Below, piece by piece: positions 23,501-30,764 of a stretch of 64,000 nt of DNA. A program made the translations under genes and the position numbers. The notes below the pieces were generated by a model. It made no database searches and had not been told where the DNA came from. It saw nothing but the letters and a program-made list of their open reading frames with translations. The first letter of the stretch is position 1. Each line of letters opens with the position of its first letter. Origin of the DNA: Patiria miniata (lineage: Eukaryota > Echinodermata > Asteroidea > Valvatida > Asterinidae); the NCBI RefSeq assembly GCF_015706575.1, contig NW_024037053.1, positions 620,001-684,000 on the forward strand, in the 5' to 3' direction.

Positions 23501-25005
23501 GCAGGATTGAGGCTGCATACTAGCACAAATGCCTAGAAAGTTAGGGTAAAAAAAAATGTAGGTACATAGGACCATTTGCTTCTTGTAGATTTTTTAGTTT
23601 GAAGCAACAAAATTGCTCAATTTTTCCAGTGGATTCATATTTACCAGTATTAAACCTGATGGGGAAAGGATTTTTTTGAGTCATGATGCAAATCTTACCA
23701 ATGGTTGGCAGGGCTGCGTCTATGACCAACTCGTCTTCACTGTCGGACAACGGCCCAAACATCTCCTCGATATCTCGCTTCTTGGCTTTCCTCTCCAGGC
23801 CATCAACCTCCGGTTCTCTTGAGAAACCATTTGGGAGTCCAGAAAAGGCCGACGACGATTTGCCATTTGTGTTCAGAGCAGCGATGGGATCTGATTGGCT
23901 CTTGGGCTGGCTGAGGCCACTAGTAGTTGCAGTGCTCTTGGTAATGCTAAGGTTTTGAGAGCCGTTGGTTAGCGGAGCATGAGATTGTTTTCCGGTTTGG
24001 GATAGTGCAGTTCTGTTTTGACTTTGACTTCTCTGAGAGGCTGTGTAATGGGAAAAAAAGGTATTTGTCGAAAAGAAGCAAATTATCAAGATATCGCTCA
24101 GTTTCAGCACTGAACAAACACAAAACAAAACATAGTTAATATTAAATCAATATGAATTTTCATTATTTACGCCTACATTGCAATCAAGAATCAGGGTGAT
24201 GTTTTTTTTTATGTAGGCCTTTTACTAAAAACCAACAAACATGACAAACATGACAAAGTGGTTCATTTGAAAAATAATTAAGTCAAAAGTGAAACCATAC
24301 AGAGAACATGAAACGTCAGGGGGTTATGCGCCTATCAATTGTTCCCCTAATCGCCTATCAATTGTTGGGGGGGGGGGGGAGGAGGAGGGTGGGGGGGGGG
24401 GGCTGCCCCACCCAAGACGTGGGGATTGTCACTTTCGTCTATTTTGAAGTGGCAAAAACCCTACCCCTCGGTCAAAGTTTAAGTGACAATCTCCGACAAA
24501 CATACGTGGGGCGCACTAGTGATTGCCTTTCCATGTAGTACGCCAATGGTACCGGTAACAATGTTTTTGAGTGACCAAAATCCCCATCCTGGGGCCATGA
24601 AAACGTGACCAAACCCCGACATTGGACCTAGGGCAGCGCAGGGGGAGGGGACATTTGATAGGTGCATTATTCCACTAGCCTGAGAAAATAACGATATCTG
24701 TCACTGTCTGTCATGTCTGTTGTCACTGTCAGTGGCTGTGGATTAATTTCTTGTTCATTCAAAGCAAATGTTCATGCAAAATCAAGCCTAACTTAAACTT
24801 TAAAGTCTGATCTTAAAGATTTGTCTTTGTCTTTGGTGAAATTGTTGATCTTTAAATAATTTGTCGAGTTTTAAACACATCATCATACAAAACACCTGAC
24901 AAATGGCTGCTGAACCTCCCCTCCCTGCCTACCTTCAAAATCCATCTCCATTTCTCTCATCGCTTCCAGCTCATCAGCATATCGATCTTCAAAGTCCTCC
25001 TCCAT
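2367..25005 (-). CDS. CHTF18: CHTF18, large subunit of the Ctf18-RFC clamp loader (22 coding exons)
   Basis: Replication factor C-like AAA+ ATPase that loads or unloads PCNA with RFC2-5 and the CTF8-DCC1 module; acts in the nucleus in leading-strand replication and sister-chromatid cohesion (family knowledge). Exons, transcript order: 25005-24933, 24040-23699, 22610-22273, 21021-20934, 19849-19689, 18694-18530, 18125-17995, 16867-16744, 15568-15432, 14118-14025, 13238-13140, 12573-12446, 11103-10934, 10301-10249, 9988-9818, 8596-8447, 7809-7679, 6788-6704, 5964-5912, 4843-4720, 3502-3445, 2548-2367. They sum to 3057 nt, all phases agree, giving 1018 residues (human about 975). Seen: [17 protein letters not shown] before the ATPase, Walker [10 protein letters not shown] (406-414), Walker [10 protein letters not shown] (463-471), sensor 1 ICICND (N518), sensor 2 DNDIR (R577), C-terminal end [11 protein letters not shown]. 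The start has A at -3 and G at +4. No break was seen. The exon 4/5 junction is the least certain. Confidence 0.96.
2968..3290 (+). mobile_element. Deu-like SINE, 5'-truncated copy
   Basis: This lacks the tRNA-like head but keeps the body: CTCTTGAGCAAGGCACTTTA, GATGGGACATAAAGCC, AATGCACGTTAAAGAACCCA and the 3' tail GTGCGCTATATAAGACTC plus ATT repeats. Three other copies are at 11334-11749, 30892-31315 and 38262-38370. The central body resembles the conserved domain of Deu-type SINEs known from fish, coelacanth, lancelet and sea urchin. This copy lies in the last intron of CHTF18. Confidence 0.8.
3592..4218. mobile_element. TA-flanked MITE, CTGGCAAAATGAGAC family, carrying a nested insertion
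   Basis: Inverted ends TGTGAGTCGTCCTGGCAAAA and, complemented, TGTGAGGCGTTCTGGCAAAA, flanked by TA, which fits a Tc1/mariner-like element. Other members are at 21207-21632 (complete) and 6951-7190 (one end only). The interior is interrupted by a TTAA element at 3828-4039; the 21.2-kb copy lacks it and shows the uninterrupted sequence (CAAAACTT-like left flank followed by GGCCTTTTTCTC). Confidence 0.85.
3828..4039. mobile_element. piggyBac-like TTAA MITE, copy a, nested in another MITE
   Basis: TTAA at both ends (3828-3831 and 4036-4039), with termini CACTAACTTTC and, complemented, CCCTAACCTTCC. piggyBac elements use TTAA targets and have CCC-type ends, hence the assignment (inference). The interior is made of the word CCAAAATCCACCA in both orientations (for example GGATTTTGATGGA near the right end). 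Its right terminus continues to match the left terminus of the copy at 12623 for about 35 bases. Confidence 0.75.
4221..4664. mobile_element. TA-flanked MITE, TGTGACCCGCTC family
   Basis: Inverted ends TGTGACCCGCTCTGCAAAAA and, complemented, TGTGACCCGCTCCGCAAAAA, followed on both arms by TGAGTCTG. It is flanked by TA and abuts the previous MITE, sharing one TA dinucleotide. The end sequence is a diverged relative of the CTGGCAAAATGAGAC family, so both were probably moved by related Tc1/mariner-type transposases. The interior is AT-rich and has no coding capacity. Confidence 0.8.
4846..5235. mobile_element. Kolobok-like TTAA MITE, K1 family, copy 1 (abuts a CHTF18 acceptor)
   Basis: TTAA at both ends, termini AGGTAATATACAACATTTGC and its complement. 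TTAA targets with AGG/RRG ends are typical of the Kolobok superfamily (family knowledge). A near-perfect internal palindrome, CCAACGATGGTCAGCTGACC with its second half, is shared by all copies (29767-30302, about 40815-41188, 47240-47774, about 54285-54613). On the transcript strand the right half of the acceptor of CHTF18 exon 20 is this element: the terminus is followed by TTAA and then directly by the AG of the splice site at 4845-4844. Confidence 0.85.
6460..6600 (-). mobile_element. tRNA-derived SINE fragment, second family
   Basis: On the minus strand: GTGGCCTAGTGGTTAGAG (A-box region) and GGGGTTCGAATCC (B box), then a body ending in CCAGGAGTGTAAATGGGTA. A relative lies at 8985-9145, also minus, with GGTTCGAGTCC and CCCAGGAGTAAATGGG. 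This is a SINE head, not a tRNA gene: no acceptor stem closes it. Confidence 0.7.
6951..7345. mobile_element. Fragments of two TA-type DNA elements
   Basis: 6951-7190 is a one-ended copy of the CTGGCAAAATGAGAC family (TGAGGCGTTCTGGCAAATTG, then TTCGATTGGACATTCCGTTG as in the other copies). At 7194 a TA followed by CAGTGCAATCTTGATAAATC begins a stretch of repeated TCAAA and ACTCAAAAC words like that at 38645-38815; this resembles the end of a pogo/Tigger-type mariner. No matching right end was found for either. Confidence 0.5.
7888..8257. mobile_element. MITE, CTCCGGTTTCTGGTA family, copy 1
   Basis: Inverted ends: TTAGGCC, a homopolymer run, then TTTGGTTTCTGGTATGGAGC on the left; TACCAGAAACCGGAG, a run and GGCCTTGG on the right. 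The second copy at 29372-29731 shares both arms and an interior CTTGCCC..AAAGTGGTGC..GACGCGGC. It lies in an intron of CHTF18. The C and T homopolymers near the ends differ in length between copies. Confidence 0.8.
8770..8965 (+). mobile_element. tRNA-derived SINE, copy 2
   Basis: Same family as 1530-1715. The head GTTAGCTAGGTGGTCGAGTG is followed by GGTAAGACATCTGCACT and GGTTCCAGTCCC (decayed B box), then the body with ACACTGAGTATACAGTG and GAAGGGCAAAACC. The two copies lie in opposite orientation 7 kb apart. It sits in a CHTF18 intron. Confidence 0.75.
9183..9803. mobile_element. MITE, GCACCCGATTTCAT family, copy 1, beside a splice donor
   Basis: Inverted ends CAGCACCCGATTTCATGAAA and, complemented, CTGCACCCGATTTCATTAGG, with subterminal repeats of ACGACGCGTT and GTTGCAACGTG type words. 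A second copy spans about 58905-59470. The right end stops 13 bases from the donor of CHTF18 exon 15 (9818-9988; donor GT at 9817-9816). Confidence 0.75.
11334..11749 (-). mobile_element. Deu-like SINE, full-length copy
   Basis: Minus strand: tRNA-like head GGTCCAATGGTTACGGTG with B box GGGTTCGAATCCTGACC, then the body GCAAGGCACTCTACCATTAT, GATGGGACGTAAAGC, GCACGTTAAAGAACCCAGTA, GAAGGGGTTTGCCCCGG, GCAATATGCGCCGCAGCACC, and the tail GCGCTATATAAGACTCGGGC followed by ATT repeats. It lies in an intron of CHTF18 between the exons at 10934 and 12446. Confidence 0.85.
12029..12438. mobile_element. pogo/Tigger-like MITE inserted six bases into an intron
   Basis: Inverted ends CAGTGGAACGTCGCTATACC and, complemented, CAGTGGAACGCCGCTATAAC, flanked by TA on both sides (12027-12028, 12439-12440). 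These are typical of pogo/Tigger-type mariners. The TA on the right occupies intron positions +6 and +7 after the donor of CHTF18 exon 12 (exon 12446-12573, donor GTTAG), so the splice site has only five non-transposon bases. Confidence 0.85.
12623..12964. mobile_element. piggyBac-like TTAA MITE, copy b
   Basis: Left end TTAA plus CCCTAACCACCCCAACTCCA; right end GGAGTTAGGG plus TATA (a decayed TTAA). The interior repeats ATGGATTTTGATGGACTTGG-type words in both orientations, for example GGTGGATTTTGGGGGACTCG and TGATGGACTTGGGCC. The left 35 bases match the right end of copy a at 4005-4039. Confidence 0.75.
13478..13632. repeat. Hairpin inside a larger inverted-repeat element
   Basis: The arms ATGGGAGGAATATTATCGC and GCGATAATATTCCTCCCATT, each continued by CTGGACTTTTCC or its complement, fold around a short GC-rich loop. 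A wider inverted pair brackets about 13650-14012 (GACATATAGATCC..GTCATTTGAT and ATCAAATGACAAGGATC). Both lie in one CHTF18 intron and look like MITE remains. Confidence 0.65.
14160..14370 (-). repeat. Pair of tRNA-like SINE heads in direct repeat
   Basis: Two direct copies, about 14165-14230 and 14295-14365, read on the minus strand as AGTTGGTAGAACACTGGAAC followed by CTGCAGCTCTCAGG and a decayed B box (GGGTTCACCTC). Each is preceded by the CTTAAC or TTTAACTC..ACC flank. I take them as fragments of a third tRNA-derived SINE family. Confidence 0.55.
14530..14795. mobile_element. Foldback element, about 110-base arms
   Basis: The left arm contains GTCAGAGTATGTCATGAGAA then AGATATTTGGCTATAGGG; the right arm is its complement with few differences, around a short spacer near 14655-14670. 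The outermost matching bases are TTTGATTATACAAG..GGAATTTTGCACACAG and CTGTGTGCAAAAT..CTTGTATCATCCAA. The whole element could form one long stem. It lies in a CHTF18 intron. Confidence 0.8.
14813..15269. mobile_element. Foldback element, about 200-base arms
   Basis: Ends CTACACTCAGCCAAAAAAGA and, complemented, CTACACTCAACCGAAAAAAG. Within the arms, AATTCCTTAGCAATCCAGCC pairs with GGCTGGATTGCTAAGGAATT exactly. The inner loop region is near 15030-15050. It is separated from the previous foldback element by fewer than 20 bases. Near-complete arm identity suggests it is young or recently converted (inference). Confidence 0.85.
15970..16330. mobile_element. GGGAATAAATATGTGCTTGG element, copy 1
   Basis: Starts with GGGAATAAATATGTGCTTGG and has TGGCCAAGCAAATATTTATT inverted about 90 bases later, then a shared right part ending in CCACCCACGTGACGGGCTC and GACCAATAGGAATGG. 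Relatives are at 31618-31990, 35238-35425 and 40333-40625. There is no coding capacity and no clear target duplication. Confidence 0.65.
16744..18125 (-). CDS. CHTF18: CHTF18 exons 7 and 8: Walker A and Walker B
   Basis: Exon 18125-17995 carries the P-loop GPPGLGKTT followed by [18 protein letters not shown]. Exon 16867-16744 completes the conserved NASDDR motif across the intron (AG plus T makes Ser) and carries the Walker B box CLVIDEIDG. All nucleotide-binding residues expected of an active RFC large subunit are present. A 20-odd base C run at about 17946-17965 lies 30 bases inside the intron; on the transcript strand it is a G run just downstream of the donor, a type of sequence known to help donor use (inference). 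Confidence 0.95.
20290..20755. mobile_element. Foldback element, about 200-base arms
   Basis: Left-arm words GTCGGGACCATTGTTTTAGT, GAAGTTCTGCATGT and AATCACTCATGTACTTTT recur complemented in the right arm. The ends are AGGCGAGTCAAAAAAAGCGA and, complemented, AGGGTTAGTCAAAAAAGTG. The inner stem GTTTTCGTTTTGCTGAAAGAA pairs across 20468-20530. A partial relative lies at 41985-42330 in GGH. Confidence 0.75.
21207..21632. mobile_element. TA-type MITE, CTGGCAAAATGAGAC family, uninterrupted copy
   Basis: Ends TGTGAGACGTTCTGGCAAAA and, complemented, TGTGAGGCGTCTGGCAAAAA. The interior parallels 3592-4218 throughout (AGAAAAATGCAACAAA, TTTTCAGATTTACTGATATT, GTCCGATTGAAGTGCAACAA), but lacks the TTAA element found there. 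It lies in a CHTF18 intron. Confidence 0.85.
21729..22038. mobile_element. piggyBac-like TTAA MITE, copy c
   Basis: The right end is TTAGGGTTAA; the left end is CCCTAACACTCCAGGGC, where the expected TTAA reads AAAA. The interior is built on words such as TGCAGCAAGATCC, AATGCAGCAGGATACAAC and TGATGCACTG, different from those in copies a and b. The assignment rests mainly on the shared CCCTAAC ends. Confidence 0.6.
22273..24040 (-). CDS. CHTF18: CHTF18 exons 2 and 3: disordered N-terminal region
   Basis: The two largest exons (24040-23699 and 22610-22273) encode a Ser/Gln/Pro-rich, low-complexity segment carrying an acidic patch with the sequence [13 protein letters not shown], a basic patch (TAKRPRK) and a proline run ([12 protein letters not shown]). 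The basic patch could be a nuclear localisation signal (inference). The PPPSPTPEE stretch resembles the TPPPSPEDL stretch of human CHTF18, which supports this placement. The exons join through a split Ala codon (G plus CT). Conservation here is much lower than in the ATPase part, as expected for this family. Confidence 0.9.
22659..23088. mobile_element. MITE, TGTGACCTGTTCTGTCAAAA family
   Basis: Inverted ends TGTGACCTGTTCTGTCAAAA and its exact complement at the right, followed by GCAGA/TCAGA. The end layout TGTGAC-x-TCTG-CAAAA is shared with the elements at 3592 and 4221, so it is probably a third related family. It lies in a CHTF18 intron and has no coding capacity. Confidence 0.8.
23134..23550. 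mobile_element. piggyBac-like TTAA MITE, copy d, with internal minisatellite
   Basis: Left end TTAA plus CCCTAACCTTCCCAAATTC; right end GTTAGGG plus TAAA. Four copies of GAGGATTTTGCAGGATTGAG are spread through the interior (near 23182, 23373, 23441 and 23491), separated by unrelated spacers of 50-170 bases. The spaced, not strictly tandem, arrangement is unlike an ordinary minisatellite. Confidence 0.75.
24329..24668. mobile_element. MITE with GCRCCTATCAAWTGT ends
   Basis: Left GCGCCTATCAATTGTTCCCC and right, complemented, GCACCTATCAAATGTCCCCT. The interior holds long G runs (24368-24402) and a pair GTGGGGATTGTCACTTTCG / GACAATCTCCG..CGTGGGGCGC. It lies in intron 1 of CHTF18. Confidence 0.65.
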
Positions 25006-27122
25006 GATTGGCGTTAGTTCGTAGAAATTCCTGCCGTCCTTAAGTTAATTTATAACGGTGTGGTAAAGGCTCATGAACACTGAAATACTAGCCTAGGGCC
25101 TAATCCATAGTTTCCTCACACCAAAACTTGGCTTGATTGGTTTGTCTGTCAGTGTCACTGTCATGCTATTTGTGCGCACACAATAAGATCGGCAGATTAA
25201 ATTCAAATTAACTGTGAAAACCGTGACACACTGCTCAATAAACTTTCTGATTGGTGTTGGTAGTGCAGAGTAGAGTACTGTACAAAATAATGTAATCAAT
25301 GGGAATTGACTTGTGTTTAACTTTCAGTTCTCTCCTATCCTGCAGTGCAGCTGATTCTCGCACTTAGTGAAATTCCCGCGAAAGTGACGAAAATAAATAG
25401 TTGGTATCCTTCACTTAATCAACACAATGCAAACGACCGCGTGAAGTACACCAACCAAAATTTGACACATATGCACAGCGCCCTCTTTGGAACAACAAAT
25501 ATGGCAGCGCCCACGGAACCGACATGACCGTGATGTGGGTGGTAGTGATGGCTCGGGATTGTTGGTTGAAATTGATAGTCTTCTTATTCTTAACAAGGAC
25601 TTTGTAATAGAAATACTGTAATGTTCTAGGCGAGTGTGTAGTTTACTGCTTGGGACCTAGTTTTGTGGTGATTTTGACGATTCTAAATATTGAGGCTTGA
25701 CGTGCGTTGCCTGGCTTGACATGCAAGCGCATTCAAACTGCCACGGCGGTAGAGGGCGCTAGCTCAAATCCATGCACTCAGCCTGTCTTTGGAACTTCTT
25801 TTTTTTGGCACCCAGATCCGAGAAATTTTGAATATACCTCATGTGCATCTATCAGTGTTTCCCCTGCCCATTCAAACGTGAGGTGGCCCACCTCGCTACT
25901 TTCAGTGACCACCTCGCTCAATTTTTGCCAATATCACCACCTCGCTGTGAAGATTGGCAAAAAAGGAAATATCAATTGAAAAATTTTCATTTTGTGTAAT
26001 ATACAAGCGTTTTCCTTTACCTCCAATCTCCATGTATCAAGAACTCACAATTTCGATGTGTTTTTGGAATCATCGCGCATTTTTGTGAGTGCTGCATTCT
26101 TTTCAGTTTGCAGACTGTAAATTTTGATTCAATCATCAACTTGAATTGTTACCACCTCACTCAGTTCATTAGCCAGTGAAACACTGGCATCTATTAGTGG
26201 GTTATGAGTCATAACCCACAAATCATGGTGATGGATGCACATGAGCTGATGAGCTAGGCCTAGGCCTATATTGAAAATTTCTCGGAAAGAATGTTGCAAC
26301 CTGACGCTGCTTTTTTCTTCATATATCATCTCAGTGAAGGGAAGTCATTGCAAAAATGATGATAAGACATGAATCTGGGACTGAGAAACATTTCCATTTT
26401 GTTAGGAAATACTTTCTGGACTCTCCATAGAGTTTGTACACAAGTGCTGAAGTAGGGTCACGTTGCAACATTCTTTCCAATTTCTCGGGTCTGGGTGCCA
26501 AACTTATGAGATTAAATAACAGAATTAACGAAATAAGACAAAAAAACCCAAAAAACAGAAACCCCTTAAAAAGGCAGTGTATATGTTGGGCGCAATCAGT
26601 AGATCTGCGCGATCATCCGATCACGTTTGCATGTTGGGTCGATTCTGTAGGATATCTCGGACTTTACTTACCTTTCAGAAATCTGATGTTTTTGTTGGGT
26701 CGTTTCTATTGTGTCACGCGATGGCAGCCATGCAGCTAGAACCATGTCCCATTGTTGGAAAAGGCGATAAGTAGGGTCCAAGTTACTCGGTCTAACCAGT
26801 TCCTGATTTTGTTTCACTCTTGTAGTTGTACCGGCACTGCACTGAACATGTGCGGTGAATGTTTGTGGGACTTGATTATTCCCCCCCCCCCCTCCCTGAA
26901 AAGAAAAGCTCTTAGGGAAGTTATCAAAACTGTTCTTACTACTGAAGTGTTCAAATGAAAGATTGTTAGAAACAAACTTTCAAATACCTTCAGTTGTGTT
27001 AATGATGACGCATGCACCTTCACTGCCAGATGTCAAGATACCTGCAGCGAATTCAAGTCAACCTGCATTGGTTACATGCCTGGCTTCGTAGAGGTGTCTT
27101 TGGACGGCACAGGCCCGCAACG
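25006..27122. promoter_or_regulatory. Divergent intergenic region between CHTF18 and RPUSD1
   Basis: About 2.1 kb separates the two start codons, which point away from each other, so promoters for both genes must lie here or at its edges. No TATA box or CpG-rich island stands out. The region holds a hAT MITE (25853-26186) and a C run at 26880-26892. In human the same pair is head to head with a far shorter gap (family and genome knowledge). An in-frame upstream ATG for RPUSD1 exists at 27012, but that stretch shows no similarity to the protein. Confidence 0.6.
25853..26186. mobile_element. hAT-type MITE with perfect 8-bp target duplication
   Basis: Ends CAGTGTTTCCC and GTGAAACACTG, flanked on both sides by GCATCTAT (25845-25852 and 26187-26194). 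Ends of CAGNGTTTCCC type and 8-bp duplications are typical of hAT elements. The interior repeats CACCTCGCT words. A second copy at 48391-48736 matches over the whole length. Confidence 0.9.
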
Positions 27123-30100
27123 ATGGAAAATCTGGACGTCCTGTACAAGAGCTCCAACTTCATTGTCGTGAATAAGCATTATGATGTCAAGATCAATAGC
27201 GATGACAGCAGTGACAAGATCACCGTGGCAACGCAGCTCGCTCATCGGTTTCCTGAGTTGGTGGATGCAAGCGTCGCTCATCAATTTCGGTGGGAACAAC
27301 TACTTTTCTGACAATGTCATTACAAACAAATTGTGCTGAAGTTTGTAACTTTGTGTTTAAAGGTAGGGTAGATCATTGTCATTGGTGTATTTTTTCATTC
27401 ATTTGAAGCAACAAAAGTGCGCAAAATCTAAAGACGGGTGCTTAACAACCAACTTGATGAAGTTTTAGCTCCGTAAATGCTGTACGTTCTGAGAAAAAAT
27501 ATTCTAGGATCTCGACTTCAATTCAAACGTTGCTGAGTCATAGTTTGAATTGCGCCTGAAATCAGCATCCGGGACACATTCCAATTCAGCCAATTGAAGC
27601 TACGCAACTTCGCGCACTAAACTGATGAATAATGGCAACCGCGCAAGCTTGCATCATGTCAACGCTTGCGCGCACCCATTCACAGATTCGCCAAAATACA
27701 AACCAAGTACTCACGGAAATTTCAGAAAAATGCTTCACTTGATGCATCTTTGGAAATGGCCTTCTTCTATTGTTTTCTTCAAAATGACAGCATGCCAGAA
27801 AGAATAATTTCACAGGGAGTTTAGTGCCATTACTATCTTTAATTAAAGCTACAGTCCATCATTTGCAGCTATCCAAAAAGCAACTGACGTAATTATTGTT
27901 GAAAAACATACCTGGTTGAAAGATAGTAAGGGAACTAAACTCCCTGTGAAATTATTCTTTATGGCATGCTGTCCTTTTGAAGAAATCAAAGAAAGAAGGC
28001 CTTTCCAACGATGCATCCTAAGACTCACCGTTCGAAATTTCTGTTCTTTCTTTTTTATTCGGCGAAGCGTGCACAAGCATTGACATGACGCACATGCGCG
28101 TGCGGTTGCTATAATTCGTTGGATCAGTTTGCCACATCGCATTGCTGCAATCGGCTCAGTGAGAACGTGTCTCGGACGCTGAATTCAGGCCCAATTCGAA
28201 GCATGATTCAGCAACTTTTGATTTGAAATCGAGGTCCTAGATCGTTGTTTTTCTCGAAATATACAGCTGAAGCTGAGCTGAAACTTAATCAGGTTAGTTG
28301 TTCAGCACTCTTCTTTAGATTTTGAGCACTTTTGTTGCTTCAAACAAACAAAATGCACCAATTACAAATGGTGGACTATACCTTTCAACCAAGTAAGATT
28401 CCAAAAATAATTTTGTCAGTTGCTTTTTGGATGGATAGCTGCAAACGATCTACTCTACCTTTAAACTTGAAGCCATCTTTGGAACATTCAGGGCTTGTTA
28501 GCATTGTTTCAACTACTTCGTGTATTTTTCTTCCAGGTTTGTTCACCGTATAGACTACTCCACCAGTGGAGCATTGTGCGTCGCATTGAACAAAAAGGCG
28601 TCGGCCGATGCTGTGAATAAGTTCAAGAAGCGTCAAGTCACCAAGTGTTACTATGCTTTGGTGAGTATGAACTTTCAGCTGACCATGAAATATAGGCCAT
28701 CAGCCTGGGGGTTTGGTCGGTATCAAATGAGTTTGAATAAAATCTGGAACGCTGACATTAATCCAATGCTTTGCATTCTCCCGACCAAAGAGACTGTTAG
28801 TATATCACGTGATTCGGGGCAAGCCTTATGCTAGCAACCCCCAGCTCCAGCATGGTCTGGTGTCTTTGTGCCATTCTCACCCATTGTGAACAATGTATAG
28901 GCGCTGAGCGTCTCTTACGTAACTATGCAAAAACTTGCCCCGTATCACGTGATCAGCAGTAGTTTCTTTGGTCTGGAGAATTCAAAGTTAAAAGGTGCCA
29001 AGCATTCTGAGCAAGTCAGTGTACCAGATGTTTTTCAAATTTAAATCTCAAAGGGTATAGGTCACTCGCAAATGGCTTACTACCATATACTTTCTGTTCT
29101 CTTGTGATAAAAGTTGAGAGGTCATGTTCGAGATGACTTCCTGCGAATCGACAAGCCAGTCTATGCCAATCCCCAGGAGGGCTATACGCATATGATGTGC
29201 GCAGTAGATGACTCCGGCCCGGGCCACTCATCAGACGATGTCAGGGTACTATCTGCAGTCACTGACTTGTATGTTGTACAGCGGGGCCTGTATGATGGGC
29301 AACCAGCAAGCAAAGTGCTTCTCAAACCACAGACAGGTATAGAAAATGGTCTAATGCAGAGTTATCAGCTTCTTAGGCCAAAAAAAAAAGTCTCCGGTTT
29401 CTGGTATGGAGCTTGCCCAAAAAGTGGTGCTGCGACGCGGCTTTTTTTTTTTTTTTTTCCTGATTTTTTTGCTTCAAATGTCGGCTGATGACTGCAAATG
29501 GTGCCCGACTAAACTTAGTGCAAATATTATGGGAGTCCAGAGAGGCCACATAAAGCTTATTCTCGACCGTAACCCAATCTAAAAATATGTTTAAATTGTG
29601 CAGCAGCAGGATTCCAGTCAAACCAGTGAGTTTGGCGGTTTTGAGACATCATCTTTCATTGAAAAAAAAACTTGTTGGCTACGGCGACGCGCGCGCATAC
29701 CAGAAACCGGAGACTTTTTTTTTTGGCCTTACAAGTCAATCACAAATCAATGTCAAGGCAACTGCTTCAAAGGTAATTTACAACATTTGCAAGCATCACA
29801 AAACAAAACTACCAAAATTTGTATGCAATACCTTACTGGAATGTTAGTGAATGACAGTCTAAAGTATCCTGTGGAATCATGGCACCTGGTGTGCTGTCAT
29901 TTTCAAGAAAAGTGGAATTTTTGTATCAATTTCCAACGATGGTCAGCCGACCATCCTTGGAAAAAACTGACTTTTTTTCCGAATACTGCCCCAATTTACC
30001 AAATTTAGTCAGTTCACATTTTGTTTGCTATCGGTTACACATCTGTGAACGGGTGCAAGCCAGCTAGTCTGGTTGCCTGACCCTACAATTCCTCGATGTC

Positions 30101-30764
30101 TTCAAATTGCTCTGTTTTATCTGAAGTAGGGTCAGGGAACCACAGTACAAGAACATCTTTTTTTGTTCGTGGTTTTTCCAGCATCTGTAAACACAAAACG
30201 TTAAGCAGGTCAGTGTAACAATATTTGCCACAAAATACTTACCCCCAAATCCATCCATTTCTGAAAATTACAGCAAAAGCAAATGTTGTATATTACCTTT
30301 AACTCAGTTTTTTGAGATTAAATTTCTCCATTTTAGTTCTCTCCTCATCACAAAAGATTGCGAAGTTTCACCCAATTTTTTGGTACATTTTGCTGTGATG
30401 CTGCATGCTAAAGCTCTCAATTGTTCCATTCAATTTCTTGACACTGATAGGAAGGAGGCATCAACTGCGTGTGCACTGCTTGAGTCTCGGCCACCCGATC
30501 GTCGGCGATTACACGTACAGTTACCGGCGGGATGTCAAGCCGTACCGCATGATGCTACACTCACACAGACTCATCATTCCAGCCAAAGGGGAGACCGTGG
30601 ATGTTGTGGCCCCGGATCCGTTTGTGCCAGAGGTGGACCCACTGTGGCAACCCCTCAGTGAAAGTGGAATCTCCCAAGATGCAGACGAATCTCCGATTCA
30701 TGAAACTGTCCGAGTTGGTGCGGACACGGGATGTCATTTTGAGGAGCAGAAACAGAGCAGGTGA
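27123..30764 (+). CDS. RPUSD1: RPUSD1, RluA-type RNA pseudouridine synthase (4 coding exons)
   Basis: Converts uridine to pseudouridine in RNA; target RNA and compartment cannot be told from sequence. Exons 27123-27289, 28537-28660, 29114-29336 and 30451-30764 sum to 828 nt, 275 residues (human 312; the missing part is the variable proline-rich tail). Phases agree and every intron is GT-AG. Seen: VLYKSSNFIVVNKHYDVKI at the start, the catalytic loop HRIDYSTSGALCVALNK (presumed nucleophile D62), SKVLLKPQTGRRHQLRVHC and LGHPIVGDYTYSYRRDVKPY, both RluA hallmarks. The start ATG has A at -3 and G at +4. The gene is head to head with CHTF18. The third intron and its neighbours carry several MITEs. 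No break was seen. Confidence 0.95.
27357..28464. mobile_element. Kolobok-like TTAA MITE, K2 family, with a second copy nested inside
   Basis: The outer copy starts TTAA plus AGGTAGGGTAGATCATTG and ends with ATCTACTCTACCT plus TTAA. At 27843 a second copy of the same family (TTAA plus AGCTACAGTCCATCATTTGC) begins, running to about 28387 (GGTGGACTATACCT). The outer copy's own sequence (TACTATCTTT ... CAACCAAGTA) resumes after it. It fills intron 1 of RPUSD1. Other K2 copies: 39530-40235, 41280-41457, 44663-44735, 55083-55677, 56481-57115, 58297-58835. Confidence 0.85.
29372..29731. mobile_element. MITE, CTCCGGTTTCTGGTA family, copy 2
   Basis: Ends TTAGGCC, an A run, GTCTCCGGTTTCTGGTATG and, on the right, CATACCAGAAACCGGAGAC, a T run, GGCCTTA. 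It starts 35 bases after the donor of RPUSD1 exon 3 and is followed almost at once by a K1 element at 29767. Confidence 0.8.
29767..30302. mobile_element. Kolobok-like TTAA MITE, K1 family, copy 2
   Basis: The left flank TCAA is followed by AGGTAATTTACAACATTTGC; the right end is GCAAATGTTGTATATTACCT plus TTAA. It carries the family palindrome (CCAACGATGGTCAGCCGACC) near 29933-29960 and the GGGTCAGGGAACCA motif. It lies in RPUSD1 intron 3. Confidence 0.8.

Noticed and set aside
27012-27122. Upstream in-frame start for RPUSD1 at 27012
   Set aside because: The extra 37 residues have no counterpart in RPUSD1 proteins, while ATG at 27123 has a good context and fits the family start. It cannot be fully excluded.
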